From NCBI RefSeq assembly GCF_039539345.1, contig NZ_BAABCY010000066.1:39459-103458 (forward strand): a stretch of 64,000 nucleotides of DNA, read 5' to 3'. Shown here piece by piece: positions 8,635 through 16,923 of this stretch. Both the position numbers and the translations under genes were made by a program. The notes under the pieces are model-generated. The model did not search any database, had not been told where the DNA came from, and was given only the letters and a program-made list of their open reading frames with translations. Numbering within the stretch: the stretch's first letter is position 1; every line of letters starts with the position of its first letter. The stretch comes from Snuella lapsa. Its GTDB lineage: Bacteria; Bacteroidota; Bacteroidia; Flavobacteriales; Flavobacteriaceae.

Positions 8635-9006
8635 ATGCGTATAGATAAGTTTTTATGGTGTGTTAGATATTATAAAACCAGAACACTGGCAACAACCGCC
8701 TGCAAGAAAGGTCAGGTACGGGTAAATCAAGAAATTATTAAGCCCAGTAGGGAAGTTTATGCCCAAGATATTATTGAATTAAGGAAAAACCAAATTAACT
8801 ATCGACTAACCGTTAATGACATTCCCGAAAGTAGAGTTGGCGCTAAACTAGTAGATATTTATAGAACCGATACAACCCCAAAGGAACAATTTGAGGCTTT
8901 AGAACTTTTAAAATACTCGAAAGATTATTACAGAAAAAAAGGAACTGGACGCCCCACAAAAAAAGATCGCAGGGACATTGATGATTTTAATGATGAAAAT
9001 GAGTAA
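8635..9006 (+). CDS. S4 RNA-binding domain protein (Hsp15-like)
   Basis: 123-residue cytosolic protein with an S4 domain over the first 60 residues (MRIDKFLWCVRYYKTRTLATTACKKGQVRVN...KPSREVYAQDII). This layout matches HslR/Hsp15, which binds stalled 50S subunits carrying nascent chains. The C-terminal tail is basic then acidic (KKGTGRPTKKDRRDIDDF). A phosphoribosyltransferase gene follows 29 bp downstream on the same strand, so the two are probably cotranscribed. The S4 fold is clear; the Hsp15 role is inferred. Confidence 0.9.
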   Translation: MRIDKFLWCVRYYKTRTLATTACKKGQVRVNQEIIKPSREVYAQDIIELRKNQINYRLTVNDIPESRVGAKLVDIYRTDTTPKEQFEALELLKYSKDYYRKKGTGRPTKKDRRDIDDFNDENE

Positions 9007-9035
9007 TTTTATCCTCTAATTTTATACATACTCGA

Positions 9036-9539
9036 ATGAATGTTAAAAATAATATAATACTGTCCCATAACGAAATTAACCATAAAATTAGACGTATTGC
9101 TTATCAAATCTACGAAAACAATGTAAATGAAAAGGAAGTGATATTGGCAGGCATTGTCTCAAATGGTTTCCTTATAGCAGAAAAGCTGAGGGATGAGCTT
9201 TTAAAAATTTCTGATATCACTCCAGTTTTGTGCCAAGTAAACATAGATAAAGATAATCCCACACTCCCTATTAAAACATCTATTGATGCCAAAGCGTATA
9301 CTAATAAATCGTTAGTTTTAGTAGACGATGTCTTAAATTCCGGTACAACCTTAATATATGGGGTAAAACACTTTTTAGACGTCCCCTTAAAACAATTTAA
9401 AACGGCAGTTTTAGTAAACAGAAATCATAAAAAATACCCTGTTAAAGCAGATTTTAAGGGCATTTCCCTATCTACATCCTTACATGAACATGTAACTGTA
9501 CACTTGGAAGGCGACTCCTTTGAAGTTTTATTGGATTAA
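9036..9539 (+). CDS. Phosphoribosyltransferase family protein
   Basis: 167-residue type I phosphoribosyltransferase. The PRPP-binding loop is VLVDDVLNSGTTL near residues 95-107, preceded by a PyrR-like AGIVSNGFLIAEKL. The fold is shared by hypoxanthine-type PRTases and PyrR. The C-terminal end has LSTSLHEHVTVHLEGD, as in PyrR-like proteins. PyrR in other bacteria regulates pyrimidine genes, but no pyr genes are here, so substrate and role stay open. Its last 12 bp overlap the convergent shikimate kinase gene. Confidence 0.88.
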   Translation: MNVKNNIILSHNEINHKIRRIAYQIYENNVNEKEVILAGIVSNGFLIAEKLRDELLKISDITPVLCQVNIDKDNPTLPIKTSIDAKAYTNKSLVLVDDVLNSGTTLIYGVKHFLDVPLKQFKTAVLVNRNHKKYPVKADFKGISLSTSLHEHVTVHLEGDSFEVLLD

Positions 9540-10052
9540 TTGCCTCATTATTTCATCAACAATAGTTACACTGTCCTTATTATCGGTTAACAAAGTTAAT
9601 TGTGATTGCGCATAAAACTGTGTACGCTCAAACAAATGTTTCCCGATGAATTCAGTTAACTGTTCGTCTGTTGCTAGATGTGCAATTAAAGGACGCTTAC
9701 ATGTCTCGTTTTTCAGCCTGGCTACTAACGTTGGTATACTAGCCTTTAGGTAAATACTTTTTACATGTGGTGTATTTAAAAGCATTTCCATATTATTTCC
9801 ATAACACGGTGTCCCCCCCCCTAACGATAAGATAAGATTGTGATCGTTTTCTATTAAAGCTTTTAAATATTTGGTTTCTATACTTCTAAAATAAATCTCT
9901 CCCCTTGTCTTAAATATATTACTAACTGAAGTGTTCTCCTTTGCTTCAATATAATCATCCAGATCTATGAAATCATAATTCAATTTTACTGCCAATTCCC
10001 TACCCAAAGTCGACTTCCCCGAAGCCATATATCCAATTAAAGTGATTATCAT
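9528..10052 (-). CDS. aroK: Shikimate kinase
   Basis: 174-residue cytosolic P-loop kinase that phosphorylates shikimate at the 3-OH in aromatic amino acid synthesis. Visible: Walker A GYMASGKST (7-15), the shikimate-binding DLDDYIE (about 30-36), GGGTP (78-82) and the lid arginine region TCKRPLI. The GGG codons form an uninterrupted run of nine G on the coding strand (plus-strand C run 9813-9821) in an otherwise AT-rich gene, a possible slippage site. The gene is convergent with the phosphoribosyltransferase and overlaps it by 12 bp. Confidence 0.95.
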   Translation of the reverse strand: MIITLIGYMASGKSTLGRELAVKLNYDFIDLDDYIEAKENTSVSNIFKTRGEIYFRSIETKYLKALIENDHNLILSLGGGTPCYGNNMEMLLNTPHVKSIYLKASIPTLVARLKNETCKRPLIAHLATDEQLTEFIGKHLFERTQFYAQSQLTLLTDNKDSVTIVDEIMRQLIQ

Positions 10053-10128
10053 TTTCCTGCTATAAATTGATTATTAAAAGTATACCTATTTGATCCCACA
10101 AAAAAACAAAAAAAACCTAAAAAAAGCA

Positions 10129-10182
10129 TTGTTTTTTTAATTAAAGCCATTATATTTGCACCCGCATTACGAGAGGTAATAC
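10129..10182 (+). promoter_or_regulatory. Promoter and hairpin leader of tRNA-Lys copy 1
   Basis: TTG at 10129-10131, a 19-nt spacer and TATATTTG at 10151-10158 make an excellent Bacteroidota -33/-7 promoter. The segment after it, GCATTACGAGAGGTAATAC, contains an ATTAC/GTAAT stem with loop GAGAG. Promoter box and leader are repeated almost exactly before the second tRNA-Lys. Confidence 0.85.
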
Positions 10183-10185
10183 AAT

Positions 10186-10258
10186 GACCGGGTAGCTCAG
10201 TTGGTAGAGCATCTCCCTTTTAAGGAGAGGGTCCTGGGTTCGAGCCCCAGCCCGGTCA
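10186..10258 (+). tRNA. tRNA-Lys (anticodon TTT), copy 1
   Basis: 73 nt fold into a full cloverleaf: acceptor GACCGGG/CCCGGTC with discriminator A, D arm GCTC..GAGC, anticodon stem TCTCC/GGAGA with loop CTTTTAA (anticodon TTT), and T arm CTGGG TTCGAGC CCCAG. The CCA end is not fully encoded (A then CA). It is identical to the copy at 10622. Confidence 0.98.
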
Positions 10259-10262
10259 CAAA

Positions 10263-10294
10263 AAGGTTAAGCGAATTGCTTAACTTTTTTTATT
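10263..10294 (+). terminator. Intrinsic terminator after tRNA-Lys copy 1
   Basis: The hairpin GGTTAAGC / GCTTAAC(T) with a short AT loop is followed by a run of seven T. Confidence 0.8.
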
Positions 10295-10312
10295 TTTACC
10301 AACATCATTTAT

Positions 10313-10397
10313 GCGCACGTGGCGGAATTGGTAGACGCGCTAGCTTGAGGGGCTAGTATCCGTTTAGGATGTGGAAGTTCGAGTCTTCTCGTGCGCA
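10313..10397 (+). tRNA. tRNA-Leu (anticodon GAG)
   Basis: 85-nt class II tRNA: acceptor GCGCACG/CGTGCGC, discriminator A, anticodon stem CTAGC/GCTAG with loop TTGAGGG (anticodon GAG), a variable-arm hairpin (ATCCGTTTAGGAT) and T loop TTCGAGT. It decodes CTC/CTT leucine codons. It lies between the two tRNA-Lys copies. No separate consensus promoter is obvious in the 54 bp before it. Confidence 0.97.
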
Positions 10398-10565
10398 CTA
10401 AAATAGTTTTCTTAAAACTGTCTCCTAAAGAAACTTCTTGACGTTTTCTTATACTTAACTAAACTTTATTTCCTGATATTTTTTACTTTTTAAAAATATT
10501 TACCCTGTAGTTAACTGATTTAAAAAGGGTTAATTACATTTTCCTAATTGCATTTAAAAAAGAGC

Positions 10566-10618
10566 TTGCTTTTCTAATAAAAGCCTGTATATTTGCACCC
10601 GCATTACGAGAGGTAATA
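10566..10618 (+). promoter_or_regulatory. Promoter and hairpin leader of tRNA-Lys copy 2
   Basis: TTG at 10566-10568, 19-nt spacer, TATATTTG at 10588-10595, then the same ATTAC-GAGAG-GTAAT leader as copy 1. The sequence before the -7 box differs between copies, so the conserved block begins at the -7 element. Confidence 0.85.
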
Positions 10619-10621
10619 CAA

Positions 10622-10694
10622 GACCGGGTAGCTCAGTTGGTAGAGCATCTCCCTTTTAAGGAGAGGGTCCTGGGTTCGAGCCCCAGCCCGGTCA
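10622..10694 (+). tRNA. tRNA-Lys (anticodon TTT), copy 2
   Basis: Sequence and cloverleaf identical to the copy at 10186-10258. The two lie 436 bp apart as direct repeats around tRNA-Leu. Confidence 0.98.
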
Positions 10695-10698
10695 CAGA

Positions 10699-10727
10699 AA
10701 GGTTAAGCAATTTGCTTGGCCTTTTTT
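10699..10727. terminator. Terminator between tRNA-Lys copy 2 and the cytochrome gene
   Basis: The hairpin AGGTTAAGCAA...TTGCTTGGCC is followed by a T run on the plus strand. It sits 5 bp before the convergent cytochrome stop codon and may serve both directions. Confidence 0.65.
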
Positions 10728-10731
10728 TATT

Positions 10732-13002
10732 TTAGTTATTCCGTTGAAGCTCTAACTGATTAAAAAAAGTTTTGTACTCTGAATTATTAGGATACATCTC
10801 CACCAATCTGGCAGTAATGTTCTTTGCTTTTTCCACTTGACCACCTTCAGAATATACGTAGGCCAGTATATATAACAGCCTATCATTATTTGGTGATTTT
10901 TTCAAGCCACTTACTGCTGTCGCTTCAGCATTAACAAAATCGCTTACCTTTACATACATTAAACTTAAGTTATAATAAAGTTTTGTATTATCTGGCATAA
11001 AGTGAATTGCTTTTTTTATTTGCCCAATAGCTTCTTCCTGCCTATTGAGCTCCGCTAACAACAAAGCATAAGAATAATAAGTTTCCCCATATTCGGGTTC
11101 TTGCTCTATAATGGTTTTAAATGCAGCTTCGGCTTTATCCATGTTGCCATTCCTATAATATAAGTTAGCCAAGTTTGTTCTAACCACATTGTTCATCGCA
11201 TCTATTTCCAAAGCGTTTTCATAGCCTTTAATTGCATCTAATAACTTTCCTTTCTTTAAATAATAATTAGCTTTTTTAACCCTGCCTCCAACAAAATCGG
11301 CATTGACATCTAAGTTTCTATTGAATTCCGTTTTTACCCTTTTATAAACATCTTTATAGGTTTCAGGTATTTGCAGCTCGTCCAATCCTCCAAGCGCAAA
11401 AAAAGCCTTAACTCTTACCGAACGCATATCATCCTTTAAGAGTGGTAAAAAATAATTTGCATACGCATTACTATTAACTTCTCCTAACACATCCAAAGCC
11501 GCTCCCCTCACCAACGGTTCTTGATCTTGTAAAAAAACGACTGTCTGATCTATAAGACTAGCATTCATATACATACTCATCCCCCTTACAGCCGATGCCC
11601 TTGCAATGGCTGGATAAATTGTGTCCTTTGCCAAACTAAGCAAGGACTCCAGTCCTTCTTCACTTCCTGTTAAAGCAGGTGCCAACAAATCTGAAAAATG
11701 TTTATTTGGTATACCGTGTTGCTTTTTATAATTTTCCCAAGCCCATGCATTATCCTTGTCTGTGTGACATTGCGTACAGGCATTTGGGGTTCCGTATTTT
11801 AAACTTATATCTGGTCGGGGAATCCTAAAACTATGGTCATGCCTGAAATCATTACCCATATAAAATTTACCAGTCATGTGGCAATTAACACACTTTGCCC
11901 CTTCTGAATTCTCCAGATGAAAATGGTGTGAAGGTGTGTCAAACTGTTTTGGTTCATGACATTGTGCGCACAGTTTGTTACCTTCAAACTTTAATTGTAA
12001 AGAATGTGGGTTGTGGCAGTTGGTACAGGTCACATTATTATGGTACATTTTACTTTGCACAAATGAACCATAAACGTAATCTTCATCTAAGATTTGTCCA
12101 TCTGAATGATAAATTCCCTCTGTGATTAATTGCGGGAAATAATGATCCAACATTTTGCCTTCAAAATTGTAATACTCAGAAATTTGCTCTCTTCGCATAT
12201 GACATCTTGCACACTGGTCTACCAACGCTTTAGGAGCTGTCATGGAGGTCATTTTCATATCGCCTTGAGGCATGTAACGCTTTCCTAATTTTGTTACCTC
12301 GCTTATGTGAGCTTTACCAGGACCATGACACGCTTCACAACTTACATTAATAATAGCATATTTTGTATCATAGCTATGAGATGCTTGATCGTAATTTTCC
12401 CTAACATTTGTCGAATGGCAATCAGCACACATATTGTTCCAATTCAAACCACCTCTCGACCAGTGTAACCACTCTGAATGCACAACCTTAAAATCGGGAT
12501 ACAGATCGAACCATACCTTTTTTTCGGTATCCCATGCTGTTCTCAGGCATTGATAATGACCATTGGGAAATTTAACAATATATTGTTGCAACGGTTTAAC
12601 TCCAAAGGTGTATTCTATTTTGTAATCATGGTTTACCCCATCTGGTCCCTCTGTATTTACATAATAATCGTTTCCTTTTTTATAAAAATGAGAAGTAACG
12701 CCCTGACTCCTAAACTTCACATCATTAAAATCCCCTAAAACACTTGAATCAGAAACAACCTGCATCGCTTTATCATGGTGTGATCCTTTCCAGTTTTTAA
12801 ACGCCTCTTTGTGACACTCCTTACATGCCTGATCACCAACAAACAAACTATCTGGAATGACTTCTGTTGAAGTAAAAATGTTTTTATTCTCCTCAGTTAC
12901 CGAAATATATTTAGTGCTTTTCTTATCACACGAAATCAAAAATAAAGGCAATAATAAAAATAGTGTGTAATGAGTTTTTAAGCTAAGCGTTAGATAGTTC
13001 AA
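10732..13002 (-). CDS. Octaheme c-type cytochrome lipoprotein with HEAT-like and TPR repeats
   Basis: 756-residue predicted lipoprotein (lipobox LISCDKK, Cys25). It has eight CxxCH heme sites: CKECH 60, CADCH 192, CEACH 222, CARCH 264, CTNCH 326, CAQCH 345, CVNCH 371 and CTQCH 409. The spacing resembles the cytochrome c554/octaheme family. Residues about 440-550 look HEAT-like (LVRGAALDVLGEV, VRVKAFFALGGL). Residues about 575-750 are tetratricopeptide repeats (AIKGYENALEIDAMNNVVRTNLANLYYRNG and following). It probably sits in the periplasm or outer membrane and passes electrons, with the repeats as protein-binding scaffold. The electron donor, acceptor and reaction are unknown. It is transcribed alone, convergent with the tRNAs. 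Confidence 0.93.
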   Translation of the reverse strand: MNYLTLSLKTHYTLFLLLPLFLISCDKKSTKYISVTEENKNIFTSTEVIPDSLFVGDQACKECHKEAFKNWKGSHHDKAMQVVSDSSVLGDFNDVKFRSQGVTSHFYKKGNDYYVNTEGPDGVNHDYKIEYTFGVKPLQQYIVKFPNGHYQCLRTAWDTEKKVWFDLYPDFKVVHSEWLHWSRGGLNWNNMCADCHSTNVRENYDQASHSYDTKYAIINVSCEACHGPGKAHISEVTKLGKRYMPQGDMKMTSMTAPKALVDQCARCHMRREQISEYYNFEGKMLDHYFPQLITEGIYHSDGQILDEDYVYGSFVQSKMYHNNVTCTNCHNPHSLQLKFEGNKLCAQCHEPKQFDTPSHHFHLENSEGAKCVNCHMTGKFYMGNDFRHDHSFRIPRPDISLKYGTPNACTQCHTDKDNAWAWENYKKQHGIPNKHFSDLLAPALTGSEEGLESLLSLAKDTIYPAIARASAVRGMSMYMNASLIDQTVVFLQDQEPLVRGAALDVLGEVNSNAYANYFLPLLKDDMRSVRVKAFFALGGLDELQIPETYKDVYKRVKTEFNRNLDVNADFVGGRVKKANYYLKKGKLLDAIKGYENALEIDAMNNVVRTNLANLYYRNGNMDKAEAAFKTIIEQEPEYGETYYSYALLLAELNRQEEAIGQIKKAIHFMPDNTKLYYNLSLMYVKVSDFVNAEATAVSGLKKSPNNDRLLYILAYVYSEGGQVEKAKNITARLVEMYPNNSEYKTFFNQLELQRNN

Positions 13003-13174
13003 TTTTGTTCTTTTTAATCAAATAAATTGCTGTGCTAATATAGTTGATATTCATACAAAAACAACCTTTAAAGACATCTATAAAATCGTTCGCGACAAAT
13101 TCAATCTGGGCATTGTGCAACATAAGGTTATTAAAAACAAATTCAATATGTTAGCAAATTATTAAATAAATTCG

Positions 13175-13189
13175 TAAGTTTGTTTAACA
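13175..13189 (+). promoter_or_regulatory. Promoter and candidate operator of the MerR/B12 regulator
   Basis: TAAGTTTG (13175-13182) fits TAnnTTTG and lies 21 nt before the ATG. Overlapping it, TTTGTTTAACA (13179-13189) recurs in nearly the same position at the crtI promoter as TTTGTTAAACA. The TGTTTAACA and TGTTAAACA cores are exact reverse complements of each other. Confidence 0.5.
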
Positions 13190-13203
13190 TAAATTAAATT
13201 TAA

Positions 13204-14106
13204 ATGAACAATATTAAAGTTAATTTTAGTATTAAAGACCTTGAAAATCTTTCAGGGATTAAAGCACATACCATTAGGATATGGGAAAAGCGTTATAGTT
13301 TATTAAGCCCCAATAGATCCGACACCAATATTAGAAATTACAGTTTGACTAGTTTACAAAAACTATTAAACATTGCCTTTTTAAACAATAATGGCTTTAA
13401 AATATCCAAAATAGCAGCTCTTAAAGAAGAAGAAATACCCATTAAAGTTAGAGAAATCGTATCTCGATCTAAAGTTGAAGACCACGCTATTAGTGCCTTA
13501 AAATTAGCTATGGTTAATTTTGACCAAGTCCTTTTTTACAACACTTACAATACCCTTCTGGAAAATAAAAGCTTTAATGAAATATTCTACTCTGTTTTCC
13601 TCCCTTTATTAAATGAGGTTGGCTTATTATGGCAAACCAATACCATCACGCCTGCTCACGAGCACTTTTTATCCATTCACATAAAACAAAAAATCCTATT
13701 AAACATCGAAAGGTTACAAATACTAGAGCCCAAACCCAATTCAAGGACTTATGTATTGTTTTTACCCGAGAATGAAATACACGACATTGGACTGCTATAT
13801 ATTAATTACGAATTAAGAAGTAAAGGATATCATACCATATTCCTAGGAGAAAGTGTTCCTATGGAGAGCTTAACAGATTTACTTTCTTTCTTTAAAGAAA
13901 TAACTTTTATATCCTATTTTACTATTTATCCCGAAGAAAATGACATTAGCAACTACATAAACGACTTCAACAAGCTGTTATTGCAAAGTAGTGAAACTAC
14001 CAAACTGTTTTTACTTGGGAAAAAACTTTTAAACTATGATGCTAACGACCTTCCTGAACAAGTAAAAATTTACACTTCAATAAAAAGATTGGCAGATGAA
14101 ATATAA
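13204..14106 (+). CDS. MerR-family regulator with cobalamin-binding domain (CarH/LitR-like photoreceptor)
   Basis: 300 residues. The N-terminus is a MerR winged helix (FSIKDLENLSGIKAHTIRIWEKRYSLLSP, 8-36). A helical B12-cap domain follows with the Wx9EH signature: W143, then E153-H154 (GLLWQTNTITPAHEHFLS). A Rossmann-like B12-binding domain has ExHxxG at E191-H193-G196 (EIHDIG) and the later FLGESVP. In CarH, adenosylcobalamin held by these residues makes a tetramer that represses carotenoid genes in the dark, and light breaks it. All diagnostic residues are intact here and the carotenoid genes start 46 bp downstream, so light-controlled carotenogenesis is the likely role. Binding has not been shown. 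Confidence 0.9.
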   Translation: MNNIKVNFSIKDLENLSGIKAHTIRIWEKRYSLLSPNRSDTNIRNYSLTSLQKLLNIAFLNNNGFKISKIAALKEEEIPIKVREIVSRSKVEDHAISALKLAMVNFDQVLFYNTYNTLLENKSFNEIFYSVFLPLLNEVGLLWQTNTITPAHEHFLSIHIKQKILLNIERLQILEPKPNSRTYVLFLPENEIHDIGLLYINYELRSKGYHTIFLGESVPMESLTDLLSFFKEITFISYFTIYPEENDISNYINDFNKLLLQSSETTKLFLLGKKLLNYDANDLPEQVKIYTSIKRLADEI

Positions 14107-14134
14107 ATGATTTCATTTTTGTTTTATTTTTTTA

Positions 14135-14149
14135 TATATTTGTTAAACA
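14135..14149 (+). promoter_or_regulatory. crt operon promoter and candidate operator
   Basis: TATATTTG (14135-14142) fits TAnnTTTG and lies only 10 nt before the crtI ATG. TTTGTTAAACA (14139-14149) overlaps the box and mirrors the motif at 13179-13189. Confidence 0.55.
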
Positions 14150-14152
14150 CTT

Positions 14153-15625
14153 ATGAAGTCGAATATAGCTATAATAGGTTCAGGAATATCATCATTGGCC
14201 GCTTCTTGTTATTTGGCTCAAGCCGGCTACTGTGTTACAATTTATGAAAAGAACAGCAGTATAGGTGGCAGGGCAAGGCAACTAACTAAAGAGGGATTTA
14301 CTTTTGATATTGGTCCTACATGGTATTGGATGCCCGACGTTTTTGAGCGTTTTTTTTCTGATTTTGGCAAATCTCCTTCAGACTATTACACACTAGACAA
14401 ACTGAATCCTGCATACAGTGTGTATTTTGGAAAAAATGATTTTATAAGCATTGAAAACTCACTAGATAAAATAGCAGCAACGTTTGAAAAAGAAGAGCCT
14501 GGCACTAGCAAAAAGCTAAAAAAATTTATAAAGAAGGCACAAAGCAATTACGATATTGCCATAAAAGACCTGGTTTACAATCCTGGTGTTTCGCCCTTGG
14601 AACTTATCACCCCTGCAACGATTACAAGATTAAACCTGTTTTTTAAAACTATTAAAAGAGATATTAGACAAGAATTCAAAAACAAACGATTAGCTAAAAT
14701 ACTCGAATTCCCTGTATTGTTTTTGGGGGCTAAACCTAGTGAAACGCCTTCTTTTTACAGTTTTATGAACTATGCCGATTTTGGACTGGGAACATTCCAT
14801 CCCCAAAAGGGCATGTATCAAGTTATTCTTGCACTGGAGAGATTAGCAAAATCACTCGGTGTAAAAATTGAAACAAATAGTGATGTAGAAGAAATTATAG
14901 TGGATGCTGGTACCGTAAAGGGCTTAAAAATTAATGGCAAGGCACAGGGTTCAAACATCGTAGTTAGCGGTGCCGATTACCATCACACGGAAACCTTATT
15001 AAAACAGTCTTACAGGCAATATTCTGAAAACTACTGGCGTAAAAAAACGTTTGCTCCTTCTGCCCTATTATTTTACGTAGGATTTGATAAAAAATTAAAG
15101 CATGTAAATCATCACACTTTATTCTTTGACGTAGACTTTGACACACATGCTAAAGCCATTTACGATCATCCCAAATGGCCCGATGCTCCACTATTCTATG
15201 CAAGTTTCCCAAGTATAACAGATAGTTATGCTGCTCCAGAAGGAAAAGAAGCAGGCATATTCCTGATTCCAATTGCCCCAGGGCTAACGGATTCTGATGA
15301 ACTTAGGGCGACCTATTTTAACAAAGTGTTGGATCGGTTTGAACGCCTTACCGATCAAAAGGTTAAAGAGCATATACTGTTTAAAGAATCGTTTTGTGTT
15401 ACAGACTTTATAAAGGATTACAATTCATACAAAGGAAATGCTTATGGCCTAGCCAATACCTTAACACAAACAGCTTTTCTAAGACCCAAGTTAAAAAGTA
15501 AAAAAGTAAAAAATCTATTTTTTACCGGACAATTAACCGTTCCTGGTCCGGGAGTGCCCCCAGCATTGATATCTGGAAAGTTAGTAGCAGATTTAGTAAA
15601 AAAACACAATCGTTTAGAATCATGA
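14153..15625 (+). CDS. crtI: Phytoene desaturase
   Basis: 490-residue FAD-dependent CrtI-type desaturase that converts phytoene to lycopene. The N-terminal dinucleotide fold is IAIIGSGISSLAASCYLAQAGYCVTIYEKN (5-33), then GGRARQ and FDIGPTWYWMPDVFERFF as in Bacteroidota CrtI. The C-terminus has the FTGQLTVPGPGVPPALISGKLVADLV signature that completes the FAD site. It is first in the operon and its stop overlaps the crtB start (ATGA). The length is normal. CrtD- or CrtO-like relatives exist, but position and sequence favour CrtI. Confidence 0.95.
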   Translation: MKSNIAIIGSGISSLAASCYLAQAGYCVTIYEKNSSIGGRARQLTKEGFTFDIGPTWYWMPDVFERFFSDFGKSPSDYYTLDKLNPAYSVYFGKNDFISIENSLDKIAATFEKEEPGTSKKLKKFIKKAQSNYDIAIKDLVYNPGVSPLELITPATITRLNLFFKTIKRDIRQEFKNKRLAKILEFPVLFLGAKPSETPSFYSFMNYADFGLGTFHPQKGMYQVILALERLAKSLGVKIETNSDVEEIIVDAGTVKGLKINGKAQGSNIVVSGADYHHTETLLKQSYRQYSENYWRKKTFAPSALLFYVGFDKKLKHVNHHTLFFDVDFDTHAKAIYDHPKWPDAPLFYASFPSITDSYAAPEGKEAGIFLIPIAPGLTDSDELRATYFNKVLDRFERLTDQKVKEHILFKESFCVTDFIKDYNSYKGNAYGLANTLTQTAFLRPKLKSKKVKNLFFTGQLTVPGPGVPPALISGKLVADLVKKHNRLES

Positions 15626-16461
15626 AAGCACGTTTTGACACCGTTTCGTACCTATGCAGTAAGCTTGTAACAAACATTTATAGCACTTCGTTTTCCCTAG
15701 CTACAAGGTTGCTGTATAAATCTATTAGAAAAGACATCTACAATATTTATGGTTTTGTGCGCTTTGCAGATGAAATAGTTGATTCTTTCCACGACTACGA
15801 CAAGGAATCACTCTTTAACAAATTTTCACATGATTTGGAACTAGCACTTCAAGACAGAATAAGTCTTAACCCAATACTCAATTCGTTCCAGCACACTTTT
15901 CACAAATATGCTATTGACAAAGAATTCGTGAATGCCTTTATGAGAAGTATGCGTCTAGATTTATACAAAACAACATACCTAACTGAAGAAGATTTTAAAG
16001 CTTACATCTATGGATCAGCAGACGTAGTTGGACTTATGTGTTTAAAGGTTTTTGTAAAAGGAGACCAACAAAGATTTGATGATTTAAAAGATGCTGCCAT
16101 GGCTTTGGGATCTGCATTTCAAAAAGTAAATTTCTTAAGAGATCTAAAAACCGATCATGATGTTTTAAACAGAAGTTACTTCCCCAACATTGATTTAAAC
16201 AACTTAAACGAAATATCAAAAAGGCAGATTATCGATGACATTGAAAGGGATTTTGAAATTGGGCGGACTGGCATAAAAAAACTCCCTATTGAAGCCAAAT
16301 TTGGTGTTTTTATGGCTTATCGCTACTACAAACAACTATTGAAGAAACTAAAAAAGACACCAGCTTTACAAATTAAGCAAACCAGAATACGCGTATCTAA
16401 CCCCAAAAAGATAGAACTTTTAATGCGTAGTTATGTCAAGTATCAACTAAATTTAATGTAA
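15622..16461 (+). CDS. crtB: Phytoene synthase
   Basis: 279-residue squalene/phytoene synthase family enzyme that joins two geranylgeranyl diphosphates into phytoene. Both Mg2+-binding DxxxD motifs are present: D50-x3-D54 (RFADEIVDSF) and D174-x3-D178 (NFLRDLKTD), with GSADVVGLMCL between them. The ATG at 15622 overlaps the crtI stop by 4 bp. crtZ follows after 9 bp. Confidence 0.96.
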   Translation: MKARFDTVSYLCSKLVTNIYSTSFSLATRLLYKSIRKDIYNIYGFVRFADEIVDSFHDYDKESLFNKFSHDLELALQDRISLNPILNSFQHTFHKYAIDKEFVNAFMRSMRLDLYKTTYLTEEDFKAYIYGSADVVGLMCLKVFVKGDQQRFDDLKDAAMALGSAFQKVNFLRDLKTDHDVLNRSYFPNIDLNNLNEISKRQIIDDIERDFEIGRTGIKKLPIEAKFGVFMAYRYYKQLLKKLKKTPALQIKQTRIRVSNPKKIELLMRSYVKYQLNLM

Positions 16462-16470
16462 TTTTAAGTT

Positions 16471-16920
16471 ATGCAAACTGTTTTATGGATATTAGTCTTT
16501 ATTAGCTCCTTTTGTATTATGGAGTTTATGGCTTGGTTTACCCACAAATACATCATGCACGGTTTTTTGTGGACGCTTCACAAAGATCACCATAAAAAGG
16601 ACCATGATAGTTGGTTTGAACGTAACGATACATTTTTCATCTTTTATGCCCTAATAAGTATTGGCTGTTTCTTATTATGGAAATACACAGACTTTTGGCT
16701 TGGCTTGCCAATAGGGCTTGGCATTTTTGCTTACGGCCTATCCTACTTTATAGTACACGATATATTTATCCATCAACGCTTTAAGGTTTTAAGGAACACA
16801 AACAACTGGTATGCTAAGGGCTTAAGGCGAGCGCACAAAATACACCACAAACATCTAGGCAAAGAAGATGGCGAATGCTTTGGAATGTTATTTGTGCCGT
16901 TCAAATATTTTAAAAAATAA
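16471..16920 (+). CDS. crtZ: Beta-carotene hydroxylase (CrtZ type)
   Basis: 149-residue membrane di-iron hydroxylase that adds 3-hydroxyl groups to beta-ionone rings, giving zeaxanthin. The histidine boxes are all visible: H25-x4-H30 (THKYIMHG), HKDHHKKDH (37-45), HDIFIHQRF and RRAHKIHHKH. Transmembrane helices are predicted at the N-terminus and in the middle. It is third gene of the crt operon; the lycopene cyclase gene starts 3 bp after its stop. Confidence 0.95.
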   Translation: MQTVLWILVFISSFCIMEFMAWFTHKYIMHGFLWTLHKDHHKKDHDSWFERNDTFFIFYALISIGCFLLWKYTDFWLGLPIGLGIFAYGLSYFIVHDIFIHQRFKVLRNTNNWYAKGLRRAHKIHHKHLGKEDGECFGMLFVPFKYFKK

Positions 16921-16923
16921 TCC

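Noticed and set aside
12478..12738. Plus-strand ORF inside the cytochrome gene
   Set aside because: Antisense to well-supported CxxCH-containing coding sequence, with no promoter or domain.
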